Origin: Bactericera cockerelli
Taxonomy: Eukaryota > Arthropoda > Insecta > Hemiptera > Triozidae
Assembly (NCBI GenBank): GCA_024516035.1
Contig: CM044955.1
Location: 54,525,257-54,589,256 of the forward strand
Length of the DNA stretch: 64,000 nt
Reading direction: 5' to 3'
Made by a program: the position numbers and the translations under genes. Shown here in pieces: positions 1-11,800 of the stretch. The stretch's first letter is position 1, and the number at the start of each line of letters is the position of its first letter. The notes under the pieces are model-generated. The model had not been told where the DNA came from. It worked only from the letters and a program-made list of their open reading frames with translations, and searched no databases.

Positions 1-76
1 GATCAAGGGCGGTGCTAATGCCAACGGCATTCTCTTCCAGATAAGTAGCTATCTATTTATTTTTTATTCTTCCATC

Positions 77-237
77 GACCTCAGTACCTTAATCGCTAAG
101 GCGGCGGACATGTAACCTGGAGATTGGTGGTTCGAGTCCCAAGATTGATAACAATGTAGCAGTGTAAGCTTGAGTAATTGTGACATCACGAAAGTGATTA
201 ACATATACCTATACTAACTAACTTTGTTTACTAACTT
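77..237 (+). mobile_element. tRNA-Thr-headed SINE (family T), interrupted copy
   Basis: The head resembles a tRNA-Thr gene: an A-box-like stretch near 80-100, an anticodon-arm match with TGT, and a B-box GGTTCGAGTCC near 128-138. The body contains the phrase 'tgacatcacgaaagtgatta', found in all family T copies of this window. The same head-plus-body arrangement occurs inverted at about 28040-28260. Acceptor-stem pairing is too poor for a working tRNA gene. Confidence 0.75.
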
Positions 238-287
238 TTTCTTTGTTTACGGTCATTTCTTCATGAAAAGGATTCAAACTACATCTA

Positions 288-3200
288 CCCCTTAAACAAA
301 AAACAGTCTCGGAACCATCTCCGAGATCTAGGAACGAGATTGTATCGTCCTGTCTCGGATCCCAAAAAATGATATCGGAGACACCTAGGAGACCATTCGG
401 AGACTGCTGCGGGACAGTCTACGTCCGCACCGTAGCGTCGATTGCTGGTGCTCGAGATTGCTCCAAGATCGGTCTCGGGAACTGTCTCCGAGATCATTCT
501 CGGGGACCGTCTCCGAGCCTTCTCGGAACCGTCTCCGAGAACATTCTCGGGGACTGTCTCCGAGCCTTCTCGGAACCGTCTCCGAGAACATTCTCGGGGA
601 CTGTCTCTTCTAGACCACAGACCGTTTTAAATACCCTGGGAATTTTAGCTGTAAAACCACCTAAAAATAATACGACACATTTTTATAATAGAACATTTTT
701 TTTATTGTGAAATATAAAATAAAATAATTAAGAACAAAACAAAAAAAAAAAGAAGAATACACCTTAAAGAATGAAAAATCCCAATAAGAGACTAGGAACA
801 ATTGGAATAAAGAGATTGCCTTAGGCAATAACCAATAACCCCGCCCTTTAGTTAGGACATATGTATAGGACATTGGATACGAATTCAATTTTTAATATTA
901 ATTTTTCGAGTTTAAGTCAGTTCTAACTCAGTTAGGGTCCATTTCTGACCCCTAGTTGATAGAGATAATCCATGCTTATTTGACCCAAGGAATCTAAGGT
1001 ATCAATATATTTATGCAATCAATTTAGAAACATTAGAAAAAAAATCGACATGAAAATAAAAGTATCACATAAGTTCACATCTTAAAAGTATCTCTATCTT
1101 TAGTCACAGCAGACTACCCAGACGGCACAGAAAGTGTTTAAAAAGATTTTAAAAACACTTATTTTGACAAGATTCAAACATTTTATAAAGCTTATTTTGA
1201 CAAGGCTTAACATTTTAGAAACACTTTTATAAGCTTACTATTTCCTCCCCCTGAGCATTTTATTAAGCTTATTTTTACAAGGTTTTGGAAATTGAATACC
1301 TACTTAATAATTAAGGGGCTCCATATTGAATTTCATACCACCGCCATTGCCCGGAAAAAATTGAAAATTGTGATTTCACAGGAAATTTTTAAAATTAATT
1401 TGGATTTGATGAAAAATATACTATTTCAAGGCAATTTGGTTCTACAATGATGAAAAGCTGTTGATGAAATGCTAACATTAATAAATAAGAAGACAATTTG
1501 TGTTTTTCAGTTTTATATTTTTCCATTTTCATGGTAAAAGAATTAAAAGCAAAAATATGTAACAAACAAAAACATGAAACAAACAGAATATAATACATAG
1601 AATCAGCAGATAAATTAAGCCAAGTGGACTTAATTAATCTAAATCTATTATACATATAGGTAATTAAGAGAGAGATGTGCTGAAATGTCATCTTCCTGCC
1701 CAGCAGCAGGCTGCCCAAAGACAAAGAATACCAGAACAGAAGTTGAGATTATTAAAGATGAAATTAGGAAATAGAACCCAGAGAGAATTTTGACTATAAT
1801 ATGGCATTCATAAAAAAAAGAACAGTCTTCCAGATTTTTTTTTGTTTGATTAAAGTGGGTTTAACCTCAATTGCATAGTCATATCATGACCGAGGTTTTA
1901 CCCTCATTTGCAGGAAACTCACAAACCTGTTACCCACATTAAGCTCATCGAGCCTGGGTTGGGCCATTTTATTCTGAATTTACTGGGAATAGTACCAGGT
2001 AGCCACATTAACCTCACCCAGCCTGATAAAGGCTGTGTATACACATGTCAGCCTCATATTTTCTAAAGAAGGAGAATTATCTGTTTCACAACAACAAAAA
2101 TGAACCAAAATCTTTAGATTACGGGGAGTAGTCAAATCTTGAATAATACAAGCTACTGTTTTAAAAATTAAAATTAATGAACACATTATAGTAAAAAATG
2201 TACTTATTACAAGTAAAAAAACTGTCTAAATTTGCAACACTTAATACTTCTTCTAAACTTACAATATTTTTTTTTTTTTTTATGTTATAGCTGGTTCATG
2301 AAAAACCCCTGTCCTGATTTGAGATAGTGAGGATGGGAATTTCATTCTGAATTTAATGGGAACAGTACCAGATACCCACATTCACCTCACTCAGCCTGAG
2401 TAGGGCTAGATATACCAGCCTCACATTTTCGGAGAATAGATTTATTTATTTAAAATAAAAATGGGGGTTGTATACTGAATTTACTGGGAATAGTCCCAGC
2501 TACCCACATTAACCTCACTTAGCCTGATAAGGGCTAGGAATGCCTCATTTTTAAAGGGAACAGAATTGCTGTTTGAAAGAAGAAAAAAACTGTGAATTGA
2601 ACACAGGATCTATTGATTATGGAATAGTATAGTCAAATCTTCAATAATGTGAACCTATTAAAAAGCCTTTAGCTAGTCAGTTCTCTGTTCATAGTTGTTT
2701 AGCAAAACACTGGTCTTTTCCCTGTTTAAAATACCCCAGTCAGACACCTGTTAAGAGTGTGATTCTGATTAAGTGGAATATCTGGAACAGGTTAATCTCC
2801 AGCATTTCCACATACATATCCTGGTTTGACTATAAAACAATGTAAAATGTAAGATATTGTTTAGATATTGCTTACCCCACTAATTGGAGTGTAAAACTCA
2901 CTTATGATTAATGCATGGAAATTGGTACACTTTAGAACAGTAAACTTTTTAAAGTAGAGAAAAATTTCTTTTTAGTTACACCCTAAAACTATGATGTAGG
3001 AACTTTAGAAGAGTCAACTTGTTGGACTTTTATCAGAAATTGTTAGATATAATTATTTTGTGTAAATCATCAATTTGTAGTCACTTTCACTTATCCCATG
3101 TCAGGTTCAATATGTTTGAGGAGGGAGGCAGCTTGAATAGGTTTCTTCAGGTTGAAGCTATGTTGGATTGGATGCACAATACATGTAAACAGGTGGAAAA

Positions 3201-3919
3201 TATCATGTGGATTTCCTCCATAGATCATAATTATTTTAGTAGTAGTATCTATTGATTGAGCACCAAGTTCTTCACGTTCTTTAACTGAAGACGGCTATTC
3301 TAGCCTTTATGTTGGTGATAATTATTTTAAATGCTAGGTCCAGTTTAAAAAGATATTATGTTTGCAGACATATTGACCATTACTTAAATTACTTAAAACA
3401 CGTTTTATTAAATCACTTATTTGGATGAGCAGAAGTCACTGATGCGAAATTACTTATGAAGTTATCTTAGGAATGAGATTACACATAATATTGACGGTAG
3501 TTTCTCAAAATACTGTATAAAATATCTTTACCTCTTATGTATTTGAGTTTTACTAATTATCTCAGGAAAACTAATTAATTTATTCAAATTGCAGAATTCA
3601 CTCGATTTAGAAAATGTTTTGCAAATTTTACTTTCAATTTCCGGTGTTGCCACAGGGTACTGGATCTCGCTCCGAGACGGTTCCGAGAACATGTACTCGG
3701 GACGAGTTAGCTTGGATCTTGTCCCGAACTAGCTCGGGAATAGATCCGGGATAGGTTCCGAGTAAGTTGGTTAAACATTCTCCGGGAGAGTTTCAATCCA
3801 TTCCCGCAGTACTCCCAGAGAAAGATGTTTCCGAGCACGCTGTTTTTACTCTCTCGTATCAATCTCCGAGACTACTATATCGGAGTTAGTAGATCAGAGA
3901 CACCTTTTTGTTTAAGGGG
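288..3919. mobile_element. 3.6-kb DNA transposon with TA target duplication and CTCGG palindromic subterminal repeats
   Basis: The ends are a 15-bp terminal inverted repeat, CCCCTTAAACAAAAA at 288-302 and its complement at 3905-3919, each flanked by TA. A related repeat at about 28030-28100 (minus orientation) carries the uninterrupted site actacatc-TA-tgtactta, which fixes both ends exactly. Inside each end lie GC-rich palindromic motifs of the form CTCGGnnnnnnTCCGAG (about 305-610 and 3660-3895), with a 47-bp unit repeated about 2.3 times at 495-605. The 3-kb interior is AT-rich and encodes no recognisable transposase, so this is a non-autonomous element. TA duplication suggests the Tc1/mariner group, but the multiple subterminal repeats are unusual for it. 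Confidence 0.75.
613..3650. other. Interior of the 3.6-kb element: AT-rich filler with older repeats
   Basis: No gene is recognised. About 800-860 has a LINE 3'-tail remnant (gagattgcc ... ccccgccctttagttaggacata). About 1857-1970 is an inverted fragment of the 5S-type SINE core. The phrase around 'tactgggaatagtaccag...cccacattaacctcac' recurs near 1980, 2345 and 2480, showing amplification of a SINE-core segment. The longest open frame (1395-1724, minus, 109 codons) has no familiar motif and looks fortuitous. Confidence 0.6.
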
Positions 3920-4252
3920 TATGTACTTAAAATATATGTACAGTCAAAGAACTCAATGGATCCTATCTTTACTTTTGTTACACACTGTATATCCTTAACC
4001 CTAACACCCTGTATTCAAGTCGAAAACAAGACTTAACTTCGTTGTAGCAGGCTCTCGAACTTCCAGCTTCCAACATCGAGAGTCTGCCCTCAGTACACTT
4101 CTAGTCTATGCACCTAAGTGAACGGAACCATAATAGCCCCATCATATTCGAATTTAGTCCACTGCTCACAACCAAGAAAACTAAGTATTCAAAAGCCACG
4201 GAATGTTATAAACCTTTGTTGTAAAATTAACATCAGTCTATAAAAATTGTTG

Positions 4253-4253
<1 letters not shown>

Positions 4254-4288
<35 letters not shown>
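4254..4288 (+). repeat. Poly(A) tract
   Basis: An A run of about 35 bases, probably the tail of a retrotransposed sequence. It lies just upstream of the 82-bp repeat array of the reductase gene. Confidence 0.8.
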
Positions 4289-4291
<3 letters not shown>

Positions 4292-4380
4292 CACGGCTTT
4301 TCTACAGTCCTCCGTGTCCCTTTTTCCTTGCTATCGAACAACTTTCCTTCTCCTAGTGTGATCTTTTATTTTTCCTTCAG

Positions 4381-4790
4381 ATTCACGACATAGAGTTCGC
4401 TCTGGTGAACAAGCAATGGAATGTGATCAACACACACATGTGATCTCTTATTTTTCTTTCAGATTCACGACATAGAGTTCGCTCTGGTGAACAAGAAATG
4501 GAATGTGATCAACACACACATGTGATCTCTTATTTTTCTTTCAGATTCACGACATAGAGTTCGCTCTGGTGAACAAGCAGTGGAACATGATCAACACACA
4601 CATGTGATCTCTTATTTTTCTTTCAGATTCACGACATAGAGTTCGCTCTGGTGAACAAGAAATGGAATGTGATCAACACACACATGTGATCTCTTATTTT
4701 TCTTTCAGATTCACGACATAGAGTTCGCTCTGGTGAACAAGCAGTGGAACATGATCAACACACACATGTGATCTCTTATTTTTCCTTCAG
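4381..4790 (+). repeat. 82-bp tandem duplication of a 3' splice site plus exon start (five extra copies)
   Basis: Each unit has 33 bp of intron end (pyrimidine tract and CAG) followed by the first 49 bp of the reductase exon. The copied exon starts fall at 4381, 4463, 4545, 4627 and 4709, and the genuine exon starts at 4791, so spacing is exactly 82 bp. Every extra copy keeps a good acceptor but runs from codon 17 into non-exon sequence and meets TGA after 20 codons. The units are therefore decoys, not extra exons. Confidence 0.9.
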
Positions 4791-7700
4791 ATTCACGACA
4801 TAGAGTTCGCTCTGGTGAACAAACAGTGGAACGTGATCAAGAACGAGACCCTCCCCTATCTGATGCAGCTCAAGCGGACTCAGCAGATCAAGCACATAGG
4901 CATCTCGGCCCTCCCGCTCTCTGTGCTGAAGCAGATGGTGGAAGAGCTGAAGCACAAGTACCCTGAGCAGCACGTCATAGACTTCGTGCTGACTTACTCC
5001 AAGTACACGCTGCTCGATAACTCCCTCCGGAATTACGGACAGTTTTTTCAGGTGGGTGAAATATGAGCAGCTGGTTTGGGATTGTATAGACATAGGTTAG
5101 GTTAGGTTGGGATTGGTATTAGTTTTAGAAAAAAAGGGAGCAGTTAAATAGAAAGAAAAAGTCTATACCTATTACTCTTTTGTCCCAAAAAAAAAAACAA
5201 TTTTATGGTTGAGAACAATTTTTTCTATTTGTATATTGTAATACTGTTTCAAATGTTTTGTAAATTATTTGTCCAATAAAGGCTATTTTATTTATTTATT
5301 ATTAGTTTTAGCAGTGATCGATTTCGACATTCTTGTACCATTTTGCCAATGTGAGTAGAACAGACCAAAGTCTGAACCTTACATAATTATTGTGTAGATA
5401 GGCACAAAAAGATTTCACAAGACGAGATACATAAATATCTATAATTTTATAAGGACCAACCAGTGGCCTAGCCAGGGGGGGGGGAGGAGGGTTTGGGGAC
5501 AAAACCCCCCCCCCCCCAAAATTTCCAAGAAACCCCAGCAAAGATGGAATATACGTTAGGCGAGATTTCTGAACCCCCCTCAACCCCCCCCCCCCCCCCC
5601 CCGAAATGTAGGTCTAGTTACGCCACTGGGACCAAGATTTGCTACCTACACAATGGATGGAAACAGGCTCTTTAAGTAGGATATATGATAATTATTATAA
5701 AATTCGTGGCGTAATGGTTGTGACTACTGCCCGTAGTCCAGAGTTCCCGAGTTCAACTCCCGGCTGGGGCAGACTTTTCGAAGAAAATTCTGTTCCATCC
5801 AAACACGTGAGGCTGCCATTTTCCGGCCCTACCCAGGCTGGGTGAGGTTAATCTGGGTAGCTGGTACGATTCCCAGCGAATGGAGGGTAAAACCCCCGTC
5901 CTAATCCAGGACGTTAAATCAAATAGAATCGTTGGCGTTAGGAAGGGCATCCAGCCGTAAAAAATGTGCCAAAACCAATCAACCTCAACCATGAGGTTGA
6001 ACAACGTCGACCCTGCTTGAGCGGGATAAGACAGAGTAAAAGAAGAAGAAGAATTCTAAAATTAGATTTTAAACAATAATTAGAGGTATATTGTCTACTC
6101 ACGACTTTGTTAGTTCGTTCAAGTAGACCACTATATTCATAATATAACCATCCTAGATAGAGACCATCAAAACTTGTGTATCTTAACAAAGTTGACAACA
6201 ACATTAATGATTCCATTGATTGCGTTCATTTAGTTACCTAACTCGGCATTCGTGAATGATATTCTACTTTTTGGAAAACAAATATGTCCAATTTAATACA
6301 TTGTTCATCTAAAATAGATTTTTTTACACCATGAAACAAGCTAAGAGAAGTCAAATAGCCATTGACAGTTAATCGCCTTATTAATACTGTCAAACAGGGA
6401 GGGTCTATGTTATGAATTCGATAGTTGAGAAGACATCATCTTAATCATTATCAAGGCAACGACTTGACATTACATTGTCCAAAATTAACAATGATACGTC
6501 ATTTTAATTTGGACGGTCTTCCCACTGAAAAGTTCTAGATTGATTTAAAAAAAAAAAAAAAACTTATTGAAACGTTTCTGGGAAATTTGGGACCGTGTTG
6601 ATAATAAGACTCCTTGATATAGATATAGACAGTGTGAAAAACCTAAGGGATTTTTTCAATGTATCTGTCACGCTCTAGCTAGAGTCTAGGTGACACCTGT
6701 TCATTTCAAATATTAAAAAATAATTATTGAATATTTAAATATAAAAGTTTAAAAAAATTCATGATACTACTTATTCCATTTTATCCACATATTATTATGT
6801 TCACAGGAAAATAAAATAGATCTGATAAATGCGTCTCCAATTTCTCTAGGACTTCTATCGAACCAAGGACCTCCTGATTGGCATCCGGCCAAATGTGACA
6901 TAAAATTCAAGTGTACAGAAGCGGCTAGTGACTGCAAAGTGAGTTAACATACCTCAGAAAATAGATGACGTGATTTTTACTGTCAAGAAGTCCAATATTT
7001 AAATAAACCCGAATATTAGAGCAAAAAGTTCAAAAAAATAAGGTCTTCAATTCACCAATACAGATTTTTTTATAAAATTAAAAATGTAGAAAAACTTTAT
7101 TCTACACTATAAAGAAAGTTTGATGAAAATCGATTATTTGGAGATATAAGTGATTTAGTAAGTAGCTACGTTTTAATAACCAAAGTGTACATGTGGTAAA
7201 CCATTCGCGAAGAAATATTGTGTCCATAATTGGTACTGTGTATTTATTCCACTAACATCTTAATTCTTTAACTCTATTAACCCTCAGAAAAACAACGTAG
7301 AGTTAGGAAAGCTGAGGAAATATTGTGTCCATAATTGGCACTGTATTTATTCCACTAACATCTTAATTCTTTAACTTTATTAACCCTCAGAAGAACAACG
7401 TAGAGTTAGGAAAGCTGGCCCTTTACTTCTCCATGAACCAGACCTTCGCCAAGGTGACTCTCTGTGGGATGAACAACCTGAAAGTGTTAAGGGCTAATCT
7501 GGACGTGACTATGAACGGGTTGACGGAGCATGAGAAGAGAGTGTTCAAGGCTGTGAGAGAGAAGTAAGTAGGAATGGTGACTCATATGTGGTGCTTGCTA
7601 CACGAGAATTTTAGGTTAAAATAATAATAATATCGCATTATTTATATTGCCCGATTGAGACTATTAAGTCCCATTATTCCAGCAGTAAGCCCAAGACATA

Positions 7701-8662
7701 TTATTATGTGGTAAAAATCCCAAATGGGAGGATAACTTGTCATGTCCCGGCTGGGTTCGAACCCACGACCTCTAGAATCTCTGGATTCACATAGTGCCGC
7801 CTTTACCACTGAGCTACTGGGGCAGACTTATAAGTAAGTTTACAAGCTAGTAATAATAGACACAAGAGTTTAGAGAACCAACCATTAGTACTATAAAAGC
7901 ACAGTAAAAAAAGAGGTAGTAAAAGTTGTCACATATGTGTGTTTTTTTATAGTAATATTTTTCATTTATTTATTTTAATAAATTTATTTACAAAAGTATT
8001 TTGTGTTTGAAATTACAAATGTATTTTCCCCAAGCTTACAATAAAACTTCTAAAAAATTCAAAGTAACAGGTTTTCTTGGAAAAAGTTAATTATAAGGGG
8101 GATGTTACAATTATACTACTCAAACCCATCTTACTAAAAATATCACAACTACCAATTTTCGGGTTGCGAGTTCTCCACCTTATCGATCTAGCTACTGCTA
8201 CTGAAGTTAGTAAATTATGATAGAATAAAATCAAGAAATCACACAACTTTGTTAATAGATCATCACAAAACTGACCTTGGCAAATATGCACCATTACAAA
8301 GATGTACCAAATTTTGGAACCTGACAAATAATGAAGGTATAGATATTTTCTGTGATAAAGTCCCCAGTATTTTAAAATTATACAACACTATTAATAACTT
8401 GTTACCATTTGTATTTTTTTTTTTTTAATGTTCAATTTTTGTATTTCATTATTTTGTATATTGGGTTCCTATGAGAACCGTAAAAAAAAAAAAAAAAATA
8501 TTATGGTTCTGCAATAAGACCGCAAATCATAATTATTATTTTTCCAATATTTTCTTTCTGATATTGCTTGCTTTCAGATACTTTGACCACGACTTGGACC
8601 TCCATTGGGAGGGGGAAGAGCCTGAGAAGTACAAGCTGTATCTGCAGGACAAAGTTCAGTAA
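4791..8662 (+). CDS. Aldo-keto reductase, L-galactose dehydrogenase-like (C-terminal four exons, partial)
   Basis: Exons are 4791-5051, 6807-6938, 7391-7563 and 8578-8662; all introns are GT-AG and phases agree (0, 0, 2), giving 216 residues to the TAA at 8660-8662. NAD(P)H-dependent aldo-keto reductases fold as a cytosolic (beta/alpha)8 barrel. The first codons read I-H-D-I-E-F, which corresponds to the family's catalytic His strand. Later landmarks are KHIGIS, DFVLTYSKYTLLDNS, INASPISLGLL with GPPDWHPA, and a C-terminal LALYFSMNQ helix before the cofactor-binding end. Family members are about 320-350 residues, so roughly 110-130 N-terminal residues (including the Asp, Tyr and Lys of the tetrad) are upstream of the window or lost. 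Two exons carry tandemly duplicated acceptors. The true substrate is unknown; 'L-galactose dehydrogenase' is a homology label. A LINE insertion lies 168 bp after the stop. Confidence 0.85.
5067..5460. other. Reductase intron: AT-rich, no gene
   Basis: This is intron sequence after the donor at 5052. About 5225-5300 (cctgt-poor, ending in ttgtccaataaaggctattttatttatttatt) looks like an old LINE 3' tail with AATAAA and a short TTTA repeat. Nothing else is recognised. Confidence 0.5.
5461..5628. mobile_element. hAT-like MITE rich in G/C homopolymers
   Basis: Ends are cagtggcctagccag (5461-5475) and the complement of cagtggcgtaactag (ending 5628), 12 of 15 matching. The flanking octamers ggaccaac (5453-5460) and ggaccaag (5629-5636) match at 7 of 8 positions, as expected for a hAT target duplication. 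The interior is dominated by runs of G and C, including one C run of about 18 bases at 5584-5602. Confidence 0.75.
5706..6053 (+). mobile_element. tRNA-headed SINE with shared core and RTE-like tail (family R), full length
   Basis: The head has A-box-like ggcgtaatggttgtgac and B-box-like gttcaactcc. The central core (ccaggctgggtgaggttaat ... gaatggagggtaaaaccc) is shared with the 5S-headed SINEs of this window. The 3' part contains aggaagggcatccagccgta, a phrase typical of RTE/BovB-type LINE tails, and ends in (AGA)n. Retrotransposition by an RTE-type LINE is inferred from that tail. Confidence 0.8.
6060..6806. other. Reductase intron: unique-looking AT-rich sequence
   Basis: No gene, RNA or repeat is recognised apart from an A run at about 6547-6562. 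The intron ends with the acceptor ttatgttcacag at 6806. Confidence 0.5.
7211..7416 (+). repeat. 103-bp tandem duplication across a second 3' splice site of the reductase
   Basis: Two copies, about 7211-7313 and 7314-7416, each run from intron (aggaaatattgtgtccataa-like) through the ccctcag acceptor into the first 26 bases of the exon (aacaacgtagagttagg). The genuine exon continues only from the second copy (acceptor ends 7390). Using the first acceptor (ends 7287) would read K-N-N-V-E-L-G-K-L and then meet an in-frame TAA within 30 codons. The copies differ at a few bases, so this is not a simple read artefact. Confidence 0.85.
7630..7826 (-). mobile_element. tRNA-headed SINE (family C)
   Basis: Read on the minus strand, the head is cagtagctcagtggtaaagg with B-box gggttcgaaccc, followed by cgggacatgacaagttatcc and the body ccacataataatatgtcttg. 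Copies occur at 13725, 17692, 22705 and 35962. The element sits inside a reductase intron. Confidence 0.8.
7850..8577. other. Last reductase intron: AT-rich, no gene
   Basis: Contains poly(T) and poly(A) runs (8415-8426, 8483-8498) and ends with the acceptor ttgctttcag at 8577. Short open frames here show no conserved motif. Confidence 0.5.
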
Positions 8663-8829
8663 GACTCGTCTGGGATCTGTACGAAGTTCAACGGACGCTA
8701 GGAATATGTGAATACGTAGCCTTGAAGTTGGCAACATTGACAGCCGTATTTATGAACGCCTTTTGAGCATGGTCTGAAGCATGATTTCCTTTAATATTAT
8801 TGGCCAACCAATACATTGCTTGAGACAGT

Positions 8830-11800
8830 CAATCAATCAATCAATAGGCGCTACAGCCCGGGGTGGGCTTTGGCCTCCTCTACAATGCGCCTCCATACAA
8901 TACGGTCCTGAACCTGGTTCCCCCATCCAGTCACTTGCATTGTCCTCAAATCACCCAGCACCTGGTCTTGCCATCTCAGTCTTGGTCTTCCCCTTTTCCT
9001 TGTAGCGTAGATCTTGGCATTGAGAACTTTCTTTGGCATTCTGGCGTCTTCCATCCTCTGAACGTGCCCAAACCAACGGAGTCTCTGGGCTTTCATGAAC
9101 TTCACTATATCTTCTCCGTTCAGAATTTCAGCTATCTCCCGGTTGTTGCGGATGCGCCATTCAGCCTCATTGATTCTAATTGCTCCATATATTCTTCTGA
9201 TTATTTTCCGCTCACATCTTCTTAGTTTTTCTTGGTCTTGTATTGTTAATGTCCAATTTTCACTGCCATAAGTTATTACAGGCCGTATCAATGTTTTGTA
9301 TATTTTCATTTTTGTTTTCCTTGTGATAAGCTTGCTTTTTAGGAGTTTCATATTGGCAAAATAAGCTCGGTTCCCTCTCTGGAGTCTTTCCTTAATAGCG
9401 GTGCTGGTCTTGGCTTCGTTGTTAATCAGTTCCCCGAGATACGTGAATTGGGCGACTCCTTTAAAGACTACGTTTTCTATTTGAAGGTCCAGGACTGTCC
9501 TCCGGTCATTTGAGGATGATATTTTCATGTACACTGTCTTCTGTATATTGACAGCTAGTCCCATTTTCTTAGTGTTTCTTTCTATATCACTATAGATTTC
9601 GATCAGTCGGTCTTTTGTTCTGGCAATGACTGCGACGTCATCAGCGTACGCACATATTTGGGTGGATTTATTAAATATGGTTCCTCTCTGGTCAATTGAT
9701 TTTATTGCTTTATGCAGTGCTATGATAAAGAGTGTAGTAGAGAGTCCATCTCCTTGTTTAACGCTAGATGTTATTACAAAGGGGTCGCTCAGCATCGCAT
9801 CGATTTTCACCTTTGCCCTTGAGTTGGTCATTGTCATCATAGCTAAGTTGGTCAGTTTAGGTGTTATTCCAAGATATTTGAGTGCGTCTTTCAGTTCGGA
9901 GCGGTTTAGACTGTCAAATGCCTGCTTAAAGTCGATGAACAGTATATGTAGATCGATATCATACTCGTAACACTTCTCTAAGATCTGTCTCACAACAAAA
10001 AGTTGGTCCGTGGTGCCCCTAGATTCTCGAAATCCACATTGATATTCACCAATCTTGATGTTAGCAATTTTCTTTATTCTTTCATTAATTATGGTAGTGA
10101 GTACTTTATAAGAAGTGTTCAGCAGTGTTATGCCCCGATAGTTGTCGCATATAGACTTGTCTCCTTTCTTATGTATTGGGCAGATCACACCCGTGCTCCA
10201 GCTATCAGGCATTTCTTCCTGTGTCCATATCTCCTTAATAATGTCTTCCAGGGCTACTTCCAGTGATAGTCCCCCATATTTGAGTAGTTCCGCAACTATT
10301 CCATCTTCTCCGGGCGCTCGGTTGTTTCTTAGCCTTTTAATAGCCCTCTGCACCTCACTCAGGGTGGGGACTTCATCTTCTTCAGGGTTGGAGGGTTCAT
10401 CAGGTGCAGTATCAGATTCATTTGGGATCTCACCAGCTGGGTCCTGCTTGTTGAGAAGTTCCTTGAAGTGTTGCGCCCATCGGTCCATTGTCTTCTTCTC
10501 GTCGGTAAGTATTGACCCATTTTTATCTCTACAACCTGTGATCTTTGGTTGAAATTCTTTCCTAATCTTCTTCATAGCTGCATAGAACTTCCTGTCTTCG
10601 CCTTCTTTATTGAGGTCTTCAATTTCCTGTATTTCTCTATTTAAGCTTTCTCTTTTCTTCTTTTTCAGTATCTTATTGGATTCCCTTCTCAGTTTGCTGT
10701 AGGTTTCTCTATTTCCTCGGGTATTTCTTGCTATCATGGCTTCTCTAGCTTTGTTCTTTTGAGTGATTATATCCCTACAGCCTTCATCAAACCATGTCCC
10801 GTTTCTTTCATATTTCCTTTCATCAATGGTTTCTTTTGCAGCATCGAGTATTGCCTGTTTGATGTTTTGCCACTTGTCCTCAATGGTGTTGCTCTCATTC
10901 CTGTTTAGCATTTGCTCGATGGCTTCCTGGTACGTCCTGAGATGATTAGAGTCTTGTTTGATCAAGTTAGTGTCCCATTTCGGCTGCCTTGTCTTTTTTA
11001 AGGTTTGAACAGTGGATAGTTTTTCTTTCACTACTGTTTTTACCAGAAAGTGGTCTGAATCACAGTTTGGTCCACGACAGGCTCTTACGTCAGATATGGA
11101 GGTGTAATGTCTTTTGGACACCAAGACATGGTCAATCTGATTGACTCCACTACTGCCGGGAATTCTCCACGTTCCTAGGTGTATCCTTTTGTGTTGAAAC
11201 TTTGTGCTCCTAATGACTAGCTTGTTTCGGGATGCGAATTCTGCTAAGTAATCCCCATTGTCACTATTAAAGTCGTGCAGTGTGAACGGACCAGCCACAC
11301 TAGCTTGACTTTCCATTGACCCGATTTTAGCGTTAAAGTCGCCCATCACCAGGATCATATCGTACCTTTGTATGTGGGAGAGGACTTCATCCAGTGTCTC
11401 ATAGAAAAGTTCTTTCTCCTCATCAGATTTATCTTCGGTGGGAGCGTGTGCCGATATTATTGAGACATTTCTGAATTTACCCTTGAGTCTGATTTTGCAT
11501 ATCCGATCATTAACTGTTTGGTAATTTAAAACACTGCCTCTCACCGTCTTGTTGATCAGGAATCCAGTGCCCAACTGTCCGGTCTTAGTGTCAGGTCCAC
11601 TATAGATGAGGCTGAAGTCCTTTTTGTTGATTCTCCCTTGACCTTGCCATCTTATTTCTTGTAAGGCTAACAGATCGAATTTATTCTTGAGCATTTGATC
11701 AGCTACTTCTTGCATCTTTCCAGCTTGCAGCATTGTTTGTACATTCCAGGTGCCTAGTTTTAGTTCTGGTGCGTCTAATTCCATCCGTTGTCCAATATTC

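Noticed and set aside
369..710. Open frames of 60-113 codons over the CTCGG repeats
   Set aside because: Open on both strands because of the palindromic GC-rich repeat; no protein features.
4381..4760. Five extra coding exons of the reductase
   Set aside because: Each copy lacks a donor in the right place and runs into TGA after 20 codons.
9626..10552. Plus-strand frames over the RTE LINE
   Set aside because: They are antisense to the intact endonuclease/RT frame and show no conserved motif.
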